Shown here: in pieces, positions 33,136-44,423 of the stretch
How the letters are laid out: the number at the start of each line of letters is the position of its first letter
Position numbering within the stretch: the first letter of the stretch is position 1
Assembly: GCA_033297075.1 (NCBI GenBank)
Contig: MU858124.1
Span: 62,001 to 126,000, forward strand
DNA length: 64,000 nucleotides
Source: Rhypophila decipiens
Taxonomy: Eukaryota > Ascomycota > Sordariomycetes > Sordariales > Naviculisporaceae
Direction: 5' to 3'
The notes under the pieces: model-generated
Told to the model about the DNA's origin: nothing
The model's database searches: none
What the model saw: only the letters and a program-made list of their open reading frames with translations
Made by a program: the position numbers and the translations under genes

Positions 33136-34077
33136 GACTGTCTGTTGTTATGTTGAACAGTTCGATAGCGGGACCAAACTCGACGTGGTAGCATTGATCA
33201 AGCCATGGAATGTTCGGTGCAGGACAGCAGTTTCCAGCCTGCTTGGCGAGTAGGGTATATGTATGGGAGCCGAGTGATGGCTACAGCCATAGTTCGCAAG
33301 CCATTTGCCTTACCGCTTGCCATTCCCGGATTATATCTCCCCGAAAGCACTTGGATTGGTGGAAGGCGCGCTTGCGGATTGTGCTGGTGTGGCTGTTGAT
33401 ATGAGATCTAGATGGACTCGGCTAGTTATGGTTTCCTTTTTTGGCGGCAACATAACTGCCGAGCTATACAGTTGATTCGGTGGATAATGTGGACGGATAC
33501 TTGAGATGTTAGCCCCAGAATCCACAGCTCAAGGTGCGAACGGGCAATAACGATATTATTGACCATCTACCCGACACGAACTTTGCGGGGAAGTGGACTG
33601 CTGATCACGGAGATAGATTGAGGGCCGATGCTCAAGAAGCATTGCCAATGGTGACAAAACTCAGGGCAACGCAAACTGAAAGTCTGAAACATTCATGCTT
33701 CTAACTCGTTGCGGATTGGTCCAGATGTTCTCCATGAAGTTATTATTCCCGTCTATTACATTTATGCAGGATAGCCATGAGAACATACCATAGTCCAGAC
33801 AAGCCAACGCGCATCTATATTCCCCAGCCTGGTTCTAAGTGTAGCTTTGGGAGGCTCTCTTTTCGGAGCTAGAGCTTGTCCAAGTACGTTAGTGCGATCG
33901 AGTGCATTTCGTCTCACCAACACAGTTCTCGGGTACTGTGCGTGCCACATCCCGCAGGCAACCAACAAGTCCTCCTGTATCGCCCGAACTGAGATTTCCA
34001 CACCGCCATATATTGCACAACAACGCAACTCGAATATCCGTACATCGACAACAAGAGCCTTTGGCAAAGAAATAATA
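33136..34077. other. Intergenic between DUF1996 and APH-like genes
   Basis: About 940 bases between divergent genes. Open frame extends upstream of the APH-like start as far as 33847, but it does not look like kinase sequence. Confidence 0.5.
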
Positions 34078-35590
34078 ATGGAGCCCCTCTCTCACAACCA
34101 CATAAATTATCAAGCGCGTATTGATTATATCAAGCGACTGCTTGTCGATAATTTCGGTCTCTCTGATAAGGCGAGTACCCCGCCACGCGCGACCTCCATT
34201 CAAGTCGCGTCTGCACTCAGCCCGCGCGGATCCCGTGCTGTCACTCTCCCTCCCACTCTAAACTTTTTTTTTGGAAAGAAATAGGAGCTTTCCGGGACGA
34301 AGACTACGCCCATCCAATATGAAGCCGATTTCCCCTTCAAATACAACAACTTCGTCTACCGCATTTCGTTCCCCTTGGACATCTCGACCAGACCTCGAAA
34401 TGCGGGTCTCAAACAGGCGGGGTGTGTCCCGATCCCCGCCGGTGCTAGAGAGTTCATAATGCGACTCAGCAACGCGGATGCCGAAGGCATGTACCGGGAA
34501 ACGCGGGTGCAGAATGAAGTGGCCATCCTTACTCTCGCCTCGGCAGCTCTTCAACACATCGAACCCCATATTGTCCCCCGCGTCTTCGGCTGGGGACCGG
34601 CCACTCCCGGACGTCTTGGCTGGATCTTGCAGGATCTCATGCCCGGGGTGCCACTCGAAGATATCTTTGATCCAGCTGGGTCTTTGGAACAGAAAAAGGA
34701 CATTCTGGGACAGATGGCTAGAATCCTGAAAGGACTGCAGGATTACCAGCTTCCCAAAAGCATCAAGGGCTGGGGAGGCTTGACTTTTGATGACAGCGGT
34801 GCCATCATCAGTGCTTCAATGCCTAGTGTCGGCGCGGGACCTTGGCAGTCTCTCGACGATTCCTACCGAGGCCGTCTCAAAGTGGCACTTCGCAGGGTGG
34901 AGGACAATCCATATCTGCGCGGATGGCGGTTCAATGGCATCAAGGAGCGGGTTGAGGATTTCATCGAGCGTGGCCTGCCGAAGCAATTCGCCGACCTCCC
35001 ATCCCGCCAAGACAGGGCTATCATACACGCAGATTTTAGTGAGTTTCCATATCCAACCACGCGTGAGAAACTGAACGTTGACATGGTGATCATTAGCCTC
35101 CGATAATCTCCTCTTTGACCCCGAGACGGGCCGCCTAACCGCGCTCCTTGATTACGATTTTAGTAGCATTCTTCACCCTGCATATGAATTTTTCCGCTCC
35201 TTTGGCCCCAACGGCGGTCGCTTCACGGGCTGGATGTCGGATAAGGATGCAGAGGGACGAGAGCTGGGAGCCCTCCGGATGGCCAAGCTGACGGGCCGCT
35301 TTCCTTCCCCTCTTCCGACACCCGTGATGACTCAGAATGGCCCTGGGGTTGACTGGCAGCTCGCACAGGCGTGGGAAGATGAACTGCAGAAGCACCATGT
35401 GAATCGGCCCAGCACGATTGAAGGCATTGACAAACTCGCGGACGTTGACGAGCTTTTGGGCGCCCTGGCACCTTGGAGACTAATCAACAAGGACTTCTTG
35501 AGAATGAACACTGATGAAGGTCAGAGACAGGCGCTCAAACGCATGGCCGAAGAGCAACTGGTCGCCGTGTTGGAGCACATTGGGTTTTGA
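34078..35590 (+). CDS. Aminoglycoside phosphotransferase-like kinase
   Basis: Best model: exons 34078-34170, 34303-35038 and 35097-35590, giving 440 residues. Intron 2 is clear and restores HADFTSDNLLFD, the catalytic loop (HxDxxxxN). LLDYDFSSILHPAYEF follows with the metal-binding Asp. Exon 2 shows FPFKYNNFVYRISFPLD, EAVIL-like ETRVQNEVAILTLAS, and GWILQDLMPGVPLEDIF, the hinge region of the fold. Intron 1 is less certain: the model uses a GC donor (GCGAGT at 34171). Acceptors at either 34301-34302 or 34283-34284 keep the frame. These APH/choline-kinase-fold proteins are expanded in filamentous fungi and mostly have unknown small-molecule substrates; antibiotic resistance should not be assumed. 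Confidence 0.75.
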
Positions 35591-35635
35591 TTTCACCCAG
35601 CAGAGATTGCTTCCTCTTCTCAATTCCCCTATACT

Positions 35636-36689
35636 TCAGATCTTCTTCTCCTTGTGAATCTCAACCCCAGCCGGCGCCCCAACCAACGTCTTGCACTGCG
35701 CATAAATCACAAACTGCCCAGCAACCAAGAAACTAGTCATCAATATCCTGGGTCCCAACCCAGCAGTAAGCAACCTCCTAGGCCCAAACTCCCTTGCCAA
35801 AGCAAACATCCTACTCATCGACCCCTGACTCTTATCCCCGGCGCCCTTGTTCATGGCCGACAACAACGTATCCGCCGGATGTGACAGCACCGCAGCGGCA
35901 ACACCCGCCACGATGCCCGAAGCAAGTTCAACGCCCGTCGTCTCGACATGCGTGAGTCTACTCCTCCTATCAGGCCCCATAGCGCGATACATGACCTCCA
36001 CGGCGGCCTCATGCACCGAAAACTGGCCCACTGCATAAGGAACCTGCTTAAACAAGAGCGGGACAAAGCCCGAATAAAAACCTCGAAGACCTTCCTCCCT
36101 AGCAATGCGCATAAACCCGCTTGTTAAACCATTCGCAAACCCGCGCTGCGAAACAAGTCGTATACGAGTTGCTTCCAACGGTGAGAGGGCGATATCAGCA
36201 AAGAACTCGGCTGTGGCGCTGGCGCCTAGGTAAATTGCTGTTCGGTGGGGGATAGCGTTTTCGGGACCGCCGGCTAGGGTAACGAATTGCTTTTTGAAGA
36301 ATTCGTAGCCCATGAACTTGCCGCCGCCTTGGATTAGATAGCCTACTGCTGTTGGGCCGAATCCGGTGAGTAGAGCGGCGGCACCTTCGCTGGAGACGAT
36401 TTGGCGGGTTGCGGTTGCCATGTTTAGCCCTTTCAGGGACGCGTCTATTTGGATCCGGGTTTTTACCACGTCGATTGGGGTTGCTGCCTATTGCCATGTT
36501 AGCGAGAGGTGAGATTTCGTGAGTGAAGGAAATACATACACCGTGTGTGAGTGTTGCTGCTAGGGCACCCGCTCCAAAGAACTTTGCGTAGTCTATTGGT
36601 TTGAACTCTGGAACGTCTGCTGATGTTGGTGACCCGGGCAGGGCCGGTGCTTTGGGGCCTTGGGCCATAACAGACGTGCTAGACGCCAT
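35636..36689 (-). CDS. Mitochondrial phosphate carrier, Mir1/PIC type
   Basis: Two exons, 36689-36540 and 36487-35636, give 333 residues. Donor GTATGT after Gly50 and acceptor ATAG restore THGAATPIDVVKTRIQID, the first carrier signature (PxD/ExxK/R). The second repeat has SPLEATRIRLVSQ, and the third SHPADTLLSAMNKG. IREEGL-like IAREEGLRGFYSGFVPLLFK and QVPYAVGQF fit the phosphate carrier rather than ADP/ATP or other members. It imports phosphate with protons across the inner mitochondrial membrane for ATP synthesis. The start at 36689 was preferred; an upstream in-frame Met (36734) would add 15 residues. The stop lies 45 bases from the convergent APH-like gene's stop. Confidence 0.88.
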
Positions 36690-37414
36690 TCTGGTTGAGT
36701 GTGCAATTTCTCGAAAATCTTCGAACTGTGCCAAGCTGCTGTCACACTCCCAATTAATCGTGATTCAGCTGACACGAGTAGGTCTCGTCAAGATGCGGGC
36801 TCGAGGGGGATCGAAATGGGTCAAGTTCATCTTGAGGGAAAGGAGAAAAGTCCTGGAAGTGAGAATTGGATTGACCGTGGCCATGTTTTATTTTATTTAG
36901 CGGTTCCCGTTTCAACGCCCCTTCCCGACCTCCCGAGTTTCTCCCATGGAAAACGGATGCGGGATACGGACGCTGACTGACAACTCTTGTAATCCCTGTA
37001 ACATGACGTCAGGCCTTCCGGACGTGCCGAGATCTGAGGGTTAGGGTAGTTAGGAGTTTGCGTTTTTGCTGAGCTACTCCGTGCCTCGGGGTCTTTTTGT
37101 GCAGTTATCTTTATGTATTACATATCCCCAAAGGGTTAAATTTTCATTCCTTTATTTCCCAATTTGTTCAAAGTGTGAAGCAGTGTTGGTGTGCAATGAT
37201 GTTTCTTTCATTTTGCCGGTGCACAACTGACCGCCAGTGCCAAGTAGCGCCACTGTGGCTGCGGTCCGGGCCGCTAGATCTAGAACCTTGGCAAGCTGTC
37301 ACAAACGTCTCCACAAATCTTGGTTTGACTTCTGCTTGACGACAACAGCAAATGTGACATTCGCCCATCTCCAAAATCTTCAAATTCGTGTACGAAGCTC
37401 ATCACAAAATCGAA
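36690..37414. other. Divergent promoter, phosphate carrier / Sec14-like gene
   Basis: About 720 bases between divergent genes, with no supportable gene. Confidence 0.5.
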
Positions 37415-38502
37415 ATGAGCGACGTAAAAGACAAAGCCGAGCCCACGGTTGTCGCCCCGGCGCCCGTGGAGCCAGCTGCTACTTCCGAGACACCCGCGCC
37501 GATCCCGGCTGGAGCGGATCCGAAGACGGAGGCACCCGCTGCGGAGCCCACACCCGCCGCCGCCCCAGCCGTAGCTCCAGAAGCGGCAGCTGAGACTTCC
37601 GAGAAGACCTCGGAACAGAGTCCCCTTGCTCAGCTCTGGGCAGCCGCCAAAACCATCAACCATCCCGAGATCTGGGGCGTGACCCTCGCCGACCCGGAAA
37701 CCCACATCCCCAGCCAGATCGTGCTACAAAAGTACCTCAACGCCAGCGATGGTGACCTGGCCAAGGCCAAAGAGCAGCTGACCAAGACGCTCGAATGGCG
37801 CGCCGAGACCAAGCCCCTCGAGCTGGTCAAGAAGCACTTTCCCAAGTCCAAATTTGATGGGCTCGGGTTTGTGACGGCTTATCTCAACGAGACAGATGCC
37901 ACCGACCCCGAGAACAAGGAGATCTTCACATGGAATATCTACGGTGGGGTCAAGTCCATCGACGAGACCTTTGGTGACCTTGCTCAGTAAGCCCTTCCCA
38001 TACGTCCCTTTTGCTTCCCATCATGTATCTAACACTTGTAATCTCAAGATTCATCGAATGGCGCGTCTCCCTGATGGAACTAGCCCTAGCCGAGCTGAAC
38101 CTCAGCAGCGCGACCAAGCCCATCACGGCAACTTACGACCCGTACAAGATAATCCAAGTACACGACTACAAGTCCATCAGCTTTCTGCGCCAATCTCCCC
38201 ATGTGAAATCCGCCAGTGCCGAGACGATCAAGGTCTTTGCGCAGAATTACCCGGAACTGTTGAAAGAGAAGTTCTTTGTCAATGTCCCGGCTATCATGGG
38301 CTTTGTGTACGCGTTTATGAAGCTGTTTGTTGCGCCCAAGACGATCAAGAAGTTTCATCCTATGAGTAATGGCGGGAATCTGGTTCATGAGTTTGGGGAG
38401 AGTAGAGTTCGGAATTTGGGGGAGAAGCTGCCTGCTATTTATGGTGGAAAGGGCGGGGAGTTGAAGGATCAGGGGACTGGTCCTTTGTTGGTTGATGAGT
38501 GA
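37415..38502 (+). CDS. SFH5-like Sec14/CRAL-TRIO phosphatidylinositol transfer protein
   Basis: Two exons, 37415-37986 and 38049-38502, with a 62-base intron splitting the codon for Gln191, give 341 residues. The first 65 residues are a low-complexity Ala/Pro/Glu-rich segment. The CRAL-TRIO N-domain follows (QIVLQKYLNASDGDLAKAKE, TLEWRAETKPLELVKKHF). The lipid-binding domain has IIQVHDYKSISFLRQ, YPELLKEKFFVNVPAIMGF and FVAPKTIKKFHPMSNG. These fit fungal SFH5 proteins, which move phosphatidylinositol between membranes and sit at the ER and cell periphery. The start was set at the ATG giving the acidic MSDVKDKAEP; an earlier ATG adds nine residues. The family call is firm, the SFH5 assignment within it fairly so. 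Confidence 0.85.
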
Positions 38503-38722
38503 CGCGTCGTGGAATATTGGAGACGTTTTGATGGTCGTTGTGGGTATCTAGGAGAACGGGCTAATGCTTTATAGTTCAAGTCTGAACATAGGTTGCAGTC
38601 AAGTCTCTGGTTGCCTGTCACATACGGTCATAGAGGCTAAGCTTGGGGTTGCTTTGTTCAGTCATCAGCCAGGATATGACCAAGGGTGTAAAGTTCATCT
38701 TGATCTATGCTATAACCTCCCA

Positions 38723-40570
38723 TCAGACAAGCGTCAGAACCTCTCGCTTCACTTCGCGCTCGCGGGTCCGGTAAAGGTCCTCGAAAAAGTCTTGGCTATT
38801 GGGCAGGGCAATGAGTTGGTAAGCGCCGCCGTCCTGCTGGCGGAGAACGAGCGGCGCTCTGCAGCCTGAAATGGTGCACAGTCGATCTCCCATCTTGACT
38901 TCGCGGTCCACCCGCGCCACATAACCCGTGTCGGTCGCAAACCACCAGCTACCAAAATTGGTCTGGGTCTCCAGAACCAGAGTATGGAAAAGTGCCTGTT
39001 TGAGTCTGGGGCTGTCCGCAAGCTCAGGCGTCGGGTGGAGCAAGCCCAGCCCCTCGAGGGCCTCGGTATACCAGGGGAAACCCCGACGAACAAAGGCTTC
39101 GACAACCCAGTAATCGCGTGGTCGGTCGGAGCCATCTACTGTTTCGAGCCCGAAACGTATGCAGACGGCATCTACGATGTTGAAAAGTATGCCGCCTCCG
39201 AAAGCTGTCTCCCAGACCTTTCCCTCTGCGAGTCGCTCTTTTGCTGCTTGTGCGCCGTGTTGATGCTCCCAGACCTTGTAGGACATTGCGCTCATTCTCA
39301 GAACTTCCTTGACGAATCGAATACATTCCATCATGATCGTGTTCTCGTTCGGGGCCGAGGAGTAACGGGTGATGAGAGGACTGGACCCGACGACCTCTCC
39401 GAGAACCCCTCCCAGCACCTCCAGTGTACCGAGAGACGTATCGTGCGAGAGCACGCCCATGTACTTTTCAATATCCTCCTCACCTTTGCGTTTGCCAATC
39501 ATTCCACCTCCAACGTTGTGGTATTTGCCCCAGTCCCACTGTCTCCATGTCTTCGAAAAGTCTACACACCAGCTCGGCAGTCCAAGTTCCATGTCGTCCT
39601 TTTCGATGGCATGAATCAAGAATGCGAGGCTCCTGCTGCTGCGGATGAAGGCAACCGTGGCATCTTGGTAAACCTGATTGGTCGACCTCGCGTAGTCTGG
39701 TGCTGGGAACTGCTCCTTCTCCGTCTCCGACAACAGATTAGCGACGGCAAACACTTGATCGCGCTTATCAGTGGCTTGGCATCCTCTCGTACGCTCCACT
39801 ACAGCCTCGATCGTTCTCCTCGTCTCATCTGGGCCATTCCACTGCTGCCTCAAAAGTACACGTTGAAGGACCCTAAACGGATCTGTTGCCCACGTTGAAG
39901 AGCTGTCCTGGATGGTAGCTCCAGATGCATCTATTCGACTTGTGGTATATCCGCGCAATGCCTCGGTAAGCTGCTTCCATCCGAGCCAGGTGCGTCCGCA
40001 CCCGACAAGCGGATCTGCACCGGCAAGGACATGCTCTTGTATGACCCATATTCGGAGCCACCACGGCTGCGAGAGAATCTTCAGAAGCCCCAGCGCTATT
40101 TCCTTGGGGAACTTCTCGTACTTCTTTCCTTCCAACGCTCCTGGGTCCTGGAGGACCGAAAGGGTGCTTTCGATCTCGGCGTCAGGTGGGCCCAACCAGA
40201 TGAGTACGCGCGATGCTTGAGAGTAGATTCGGCCCATCTGCGCGACTTGGTTATTGCGCTCCTGCATATCGCTCTGATTGATGCATACTGCATCTATCCA
40301 GAGGGTTCGACAGACGTCCGGTTGGCGGAGGTACTTTAATGCCGTCCAGAGGTTTGTAGTGATTTCCTTTGGCTGACCGTCGAGCAGCATCTCCTTCTGT
40401 TCGGTCAAGTCGCCCCAGACATAGGACAGCGCTTCGTACTGAGGTATGGCATCCGCGCTGTCTGAAAACGAGATTGCCGCTAGCGAACAGGTTATGATGG
40501 AGTCGTGTCGGGTACTCGGCTCGAGTTTTAGCACCCTGATTTGCTGGGGTTCCAAAACCGAGTATGCCAT
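38723..40570 (-). CDS. HET-domain (heterokaryon incompatibility) protein
   Basis: An intronless gene of 615 residues. The HET domain fills the N-terminal third: YEALSYVWGDLTEQ (about residue 45), CRTLWIDAVCINQSDMQERN (about 90) and GRIYSQASRVLIWLGPPD (about 113). WWLRIWVIQEHVLAG comes later. The rest has RGCQATDKRDQVFAVANLL, typical of the segment after HET domains, and a C-terminal part ending near an ALVLRQQDGGAYQLI block. No NACHT, WD40 or ankyrin repeats are present, so it is a HET-only protein. HET domains trigger cell death when incompatible fungal individuals fuse, or act in innate-type recognition; most genomic copies have no proven incompatibility role. A partner gene is not visible alongside. 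Confidence 0.88.
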   Translation of the reverse strand: MAYSVLEPQQIRVLKLEPSTRHDSIITCSLAAISFSDSADAIPQYEALSYVWGDLTEQKEMLLDGQPKEITTNLWTALKYLRQPDVCRTLWIDAVCINQSDMQERNNQVAQMGRIYSQASRVLIWLGPPDAEIESTLSVLQDPGALEGKKYEKFPKEIALGLLKILSQPWWLRIWVIQEHVLAGADPLVGCGRTWLGWKQLTEALRGYTTSRIDASGATIQDSSSTWATDPFRVLQRVLLRQQWNGPDETRRTIEAVVERTRGCQATDKRDQVFAVANLLSETEKEQFPAPDYARSTNQVYQDATVAFIRSSRSLAFLIHAIEKDDMELGLPSWCVDFSKTWRQWDWGKYHNVGGGMIGKRKGEEDIEKYMGVLSHDTSLGTLEVLGGVLGEVVGSSPLITRYSSAPNENTIMMECIRFVKEVLRMSAMSYKVWEHQHGAQAAKERLAEGKVWETAFGGGILFNIVDAVCIRFGLETVDGSDRPRDYWVVEAFVRRGFPWYTEALEGLGLLHPTPELADSPRLKQALFHTLVLETQTNFGSWWFATDTGYVARVDREVKMGDRLCTISGCRAPLVLRQQDGGAYQLIALPNSQDFFEDLYRTREREVKREVLTLV

Positions 40571-41381
40571 CTTTTTGGTTGATATCCGAAATCGATTTGC
40601 GCCTGGACGGTCTAGGGCGTCGAGAAAGGTATTCTCTTGCGGGAGGTTCGGCTCGCAGTCGTGAGAGATGGATTAAGGTTATTGCTGGTCAAGAACTAGG
40701 CAGCAAGGCATGGGGGCGGGGACGGGCGGCTAAACAATTGGCCGTCGCATGCCCCGACATGCTAGGAGTAAGCACATCTTGGGCCTCCTATCCGATTTTG
40801 ATTTCTCGGATACTGAAGTCCGACTGTGCCATATAAGAGCATATTCGAGCACGTTAAATGTCACAGTATATTTCCCCTGCAAAAACATCATTGACACTGT
40901 CGATTATTTTCGAGCTCTCTGGATAAACTGCTGACCGAGCAGGCTTGTTTCTTGGACCAACAACTAAGACTCGCAATTGCCTGATTAGTAGTTGGGCCCG
41001 AGACCACCAGCGAATTCCAGGTGCTCATGGTGCTGTATGCCTTCTCTTTCCTTATCTTGTACTCTTTGTCCCGGATATGCGCCGCCATCATCTTTACCCT
41101 CTGCTTGAATGCTTGCTGTGTCCCAAGTGGATGTGGTTTGTTATCTGAATTGTCCCGTTTCTCATCTCTACCGGCATTGATATCCGGTGCAGTGAGGCTA
41201 TCCGTATGCCAAGTCATTCCTTAGTCTGACTTTTGTATCGCCAAGAGAACCGGTACATCAGAATGAACCAGGAGACCTCCCTCTGGTACCTTTGTCTATG
41301 TCTGTCAATATAATATGTATTCAAGATGACGGCTGATGGACTGCTCGGGGTTGCAGTTCTTTCGGCAAGAACTCTTTCATC
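40571..41381. other. Intergenic, HET gene promoter side
   Basis: About 810 bases between divergent genes. No gene seen. Confidence 0.5.
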
Positions 41382-42318
41382 ATGCTGTTCTCTACCTTTG
41401 TTTTCCTCTCCGGGGGCGCGGCTCTCGTCACTGCAGCCAGCAGAGGCGGTGCGAAGGGTGCTGTGAAGCGAGCATATGATGGTACTGGCACCAGCGGTGG
41501 CGGCTGCGAGGCCGACAGTCTTGCTGGTCTCATTATGGGCGACTTGCAGTCTGCTATTCCCTTCTGTGTTCAGTATGGGTGAGTTCTGTCCGCCATCTTA
41601 TCACTATTATCCCCCTTCGATTCACAATCACCCTTAACTAACCTCGATTTGGGTGAGCTTTAGTGTCAAAGTTATTACGGAAACCGTCACCTCCACGTCC
41701 TCGCGTACCAAGGTCCGTACCAGGACCACCACAGTGGCGCCAGGGAATGAGAAGCACAAGGCTCGAGCTGCCGAGATTACTCCGGCTCCTGGAGTGCTTG
41801 GACGCCGTGACGAGTCTGTCAATGCCCTTGTTCATCAACTGGAGAAGTGCCCAGGATCCGCCGTCTCTGTCGCCTGCAAGGGAGATGGCAACCAACGAGT
41901 CATCACGACAATAACGACAGTTGTGGAGAGAACCACGGTGACCTCAAACAGGACGGTAACCGTCACGGGTACCGCCTTCCGGATCTACTCAGAATTTAAC
42001 GGTCGAAAGCGCTCCACCGATGGGTACGGCGACTTGGCTCCAAAGATGTACCTCAGACAATATGAGCCGGAACCGTATTTTGTCTATCTAACGGCCGACG
42101 TCAGCACGGCCATTGTGTTCAACTGGGAGAACCTCAACCCCGAATTCCTCGGGGCCTTGTCATACTATTCCACCCATACGCCTAACTACCCAGATTATAA
42201 TGACGTCCTACTCTACTCAGTCCTCAGCCCAACAGGGATTGGATATATAAGTCCTGTATATTTTGTGCCAGCGCAGGAAATGACGGATTACCCGGGGCAG
42301 TGGGCTATAATTCAATAG
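41382..42318 (+). CDS. Secreted protein of unknown function
   Basis: Two exons, 41382-41578 and 41664-42318, give 283 residues; donor GTGAGT and acceptor TTTAG restore the frame. The first residues (MLFSTFVFLSGGAALVTAAS) are a signal peptide. Then come a Gly/Ser-rich stretch, a short cysteine-containing region (GGGCEADSLAGLIMGDLQSA), and a Thr-rich segment with repeated hydrophobic-Thr strands (VITETVTSTSSRT, VITTITTVVERTTVTSNRTV). A KR pair before AYDG could be a Kex2 site. The C-terminal domain is rich in Tyr and Pro. I do not recognise a family. It begins a row of three small secreted-protein genes on the same strand, so it may be a surface or effector-like protein, but that is only by association. 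Confidence 0.65.
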
Positions 42319-42795
42319 CAGATCGACTGGGTGACCCAATCCCTCACTCATGTGACCGCTCCCACCATGAGTCTTACTTATTGCTTCAGCGGGGGCTTCA
42401 ACGAGTATTACCTGCTTCTTCATGAACACCCGGAGGAAACCCACGAGGGGGTTTGCATGCCAGCCCTGCTCAAGATTGAGTTTGTTGAATGATCTTCCTT
42501 TCTTTAATTTGGGTGTGGATTTGGAAATCATTCTTCTAAGATCTGATATTGGAATGCACGTTTACTCCAGTTTGATTCACATTAATTTACCTAGTTTCAC
42601 CGATCCCGAAATGCGCCATTCCCGTGAAACTGATAAGCATTCTCCGCACCATGCCTTCCAGGGACATAAGCATCGTCCAAGATGTACGAAGGGAGACTAA
42701 ACATCTAAGATACAAAATGATATGACCACCCTAGGACCCAGTCCTAGTTCATCAAACCTGTGAGCAAAGTCAAAGTCTCACACGACGCAGTCGAG
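42319..42795. other. Intergenic
   Basis: About 480 bases between secreted-protein genes. No gene seen. Confidence 0.5.
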
Positions 42796-43515
42796 ATGCA
42801 GCTGAAACATCTATCCACCGTGCTTCTCGCCGCCCTGCCTCTCGCAGCGGCCAGGGGAGGCGGACCCGGCAACACCGCCCACGGGCAAGGTCAAGCCCGT
42901 CCCCAAGAGGGCCAAAACAACAATAGCCGCAACAACGGCGTCAGAAACGGCAACACCAACGACTCCCGAGGAAACAATCGTGGCGATGGACTCCTCGCAC
43001 CGCCCACCGCCGCCGCAGACGGCCGTCCCTTCTGCATAACCTCCTACACAATCGGCGAGAGCCCCAGAAAGAAGTCCTACTTCACCCAGCCCCTGATCGA
43101 GGACAACCCGTGGATGCTCTACACCACACCCTCCCTCTCCAAGAGTGAAATATTCCACGTCGACGGCGATGATTACCTGTGGTATAACTCTACCAACCCG
43201 GAACTGCCGGGGCCGATTTATTCCTTCTTTTACACCGACAAGCTTGAGGGGGAGGGAACGCTGCGGTATATGGGGTTCTGGATCAAGGACGGGGTGGAGA
43301 ACTTTGGGGATGAGATGGAGTTTTTCAGGTGATGTGTCGACTTTGAGGACAAGACTATTGAGCTTGTTTATCCTGAGGGGTTGATCCTTGCTACTTGTGA
43401 GGTTGAGGTTGAGGGGCTTGGGATGGTTGATGAGTGGCTTGTCAGTACGCCGCCGTTTGCGGAGGATAATGGCTGTGAGAGGATCGAGATTGGGATTGAG
43501 GAGGTTGTTTACTAA
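42796..43515 (+). pseudogene. Secreted-protein gene with internal TGA stop
   Basis: From ATG 42796 the frame encodes a signal peptide (MQLKHLSTVLLAALPLAAAR), an Asn/Gly-rich low-complexity stretch (about residues 22-70), and a globular domain beginning FCITSYTIGESPRKKSYFTQ. A TGA at codon 179 (43330-43332) stops it, yet the same frame stays open and protein-like for another 60 codons (CVDFEDKTIELVYPEGLILA and on) to a TAA at 43513. Set beside the next gene (44424-45038), the stop falls where the neighbour has Trp in EWKWIVDYHDYTLVL, suggesting TGG became TGA. I see no intron that would remove the stop. Either the gene is newly broken, the base is an assembly error, or the stop is read through. 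Function unknown. Confidence 0.65.
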
Positions 43516-44423
43516 TTCCAGGGGCTGCGTGTGGTGGAACTGTCCGGACGCCGACGGGTCAAATGTGATGGGAAGCATGGCTGAGAGGCGCTTTGGGAAG
43601 ACTTGTACTTCTTTGGGGTTAAATATACTTATTTTTAATTAGATTTTATTGAATTGAGTTGAATTCCTCCTAATGTTAAGAGAGGTTGTCAAAAAGGAAG
43701 CTATTCCCAGTTTTACACCTCATTGTCGTGATGAGGGTTAGGGTTACATGTGAAGACACATTGTTTGCAAGTCTCCAAGTCGAACCAAGTCAAGCCGATA
43801 GTAACTAGAGTCGCTGATTTGATGGCTCCTAGAATTGGATTGGATTTAATTGGCTTGAATTGGCCTGGCTTGTTTTCGACTACCTTGGATGGCTAAGAGA
43901 CATTCCGTTGTTGAGATAGGTGGTTTGTTATGATATCATTGCAAGTTTCGTTGGCCCAGACTGAGACTCGTAATCTCGATCTCTGGGAAGAAAGCAAGGA
44001 GGAGAACTGTTTTTGCCGTCCTCGCGCTTACAGGATGAGAGCGAGGAGTCGTTGGCTGAATTGCTTCTATTGTGTTCGAAATGCGGTGGTTAGGTGTGTT
44101 GCTCGCCCGATCGATTTGATGCCTGGAATGCATCGCAACAACAAACGTGGGTTTCGTGCTCAGTATCTCGGCCCGAAGTCCAAAACACAGGAATGCGCTT
44201 CTGTGATGATATTTCTCGGCCTATGACGTGCTTGAGCCGAATGCCCAAGCCTCGGGTATAATAACCACGGTCCAAACGTCCTGACTGTTGGGATTTCTTT
44301 TGGAAGTCAGGCAGACACAGCTCATCAGTCTCTCTCTTTCTCAACTTCGAGTAGCCGCTCCTTTCAGCCTTCAATTCACTGTTCAAATCAAATTTCTTGT
44401 TTATACAACAAACAGCCTCCACC
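43516..44423. other. Intergenic
   Basis: About 900 bases, with no supportable gene. The last 150 bases are the CT/CA-rich leader of the next gene. Confidence 0.5.

Noticed and set aside
38984..39898. 304-codon plus-strand open frame
   Set aside because: Antisense shadow of the HET gene.
43330..43332. Programmed stop-codon readthrough as the main explanation
   Set aside because: TGA followed by TGT is not a known strong readthrough context; a nonsense mutation or sequence error is simpler.
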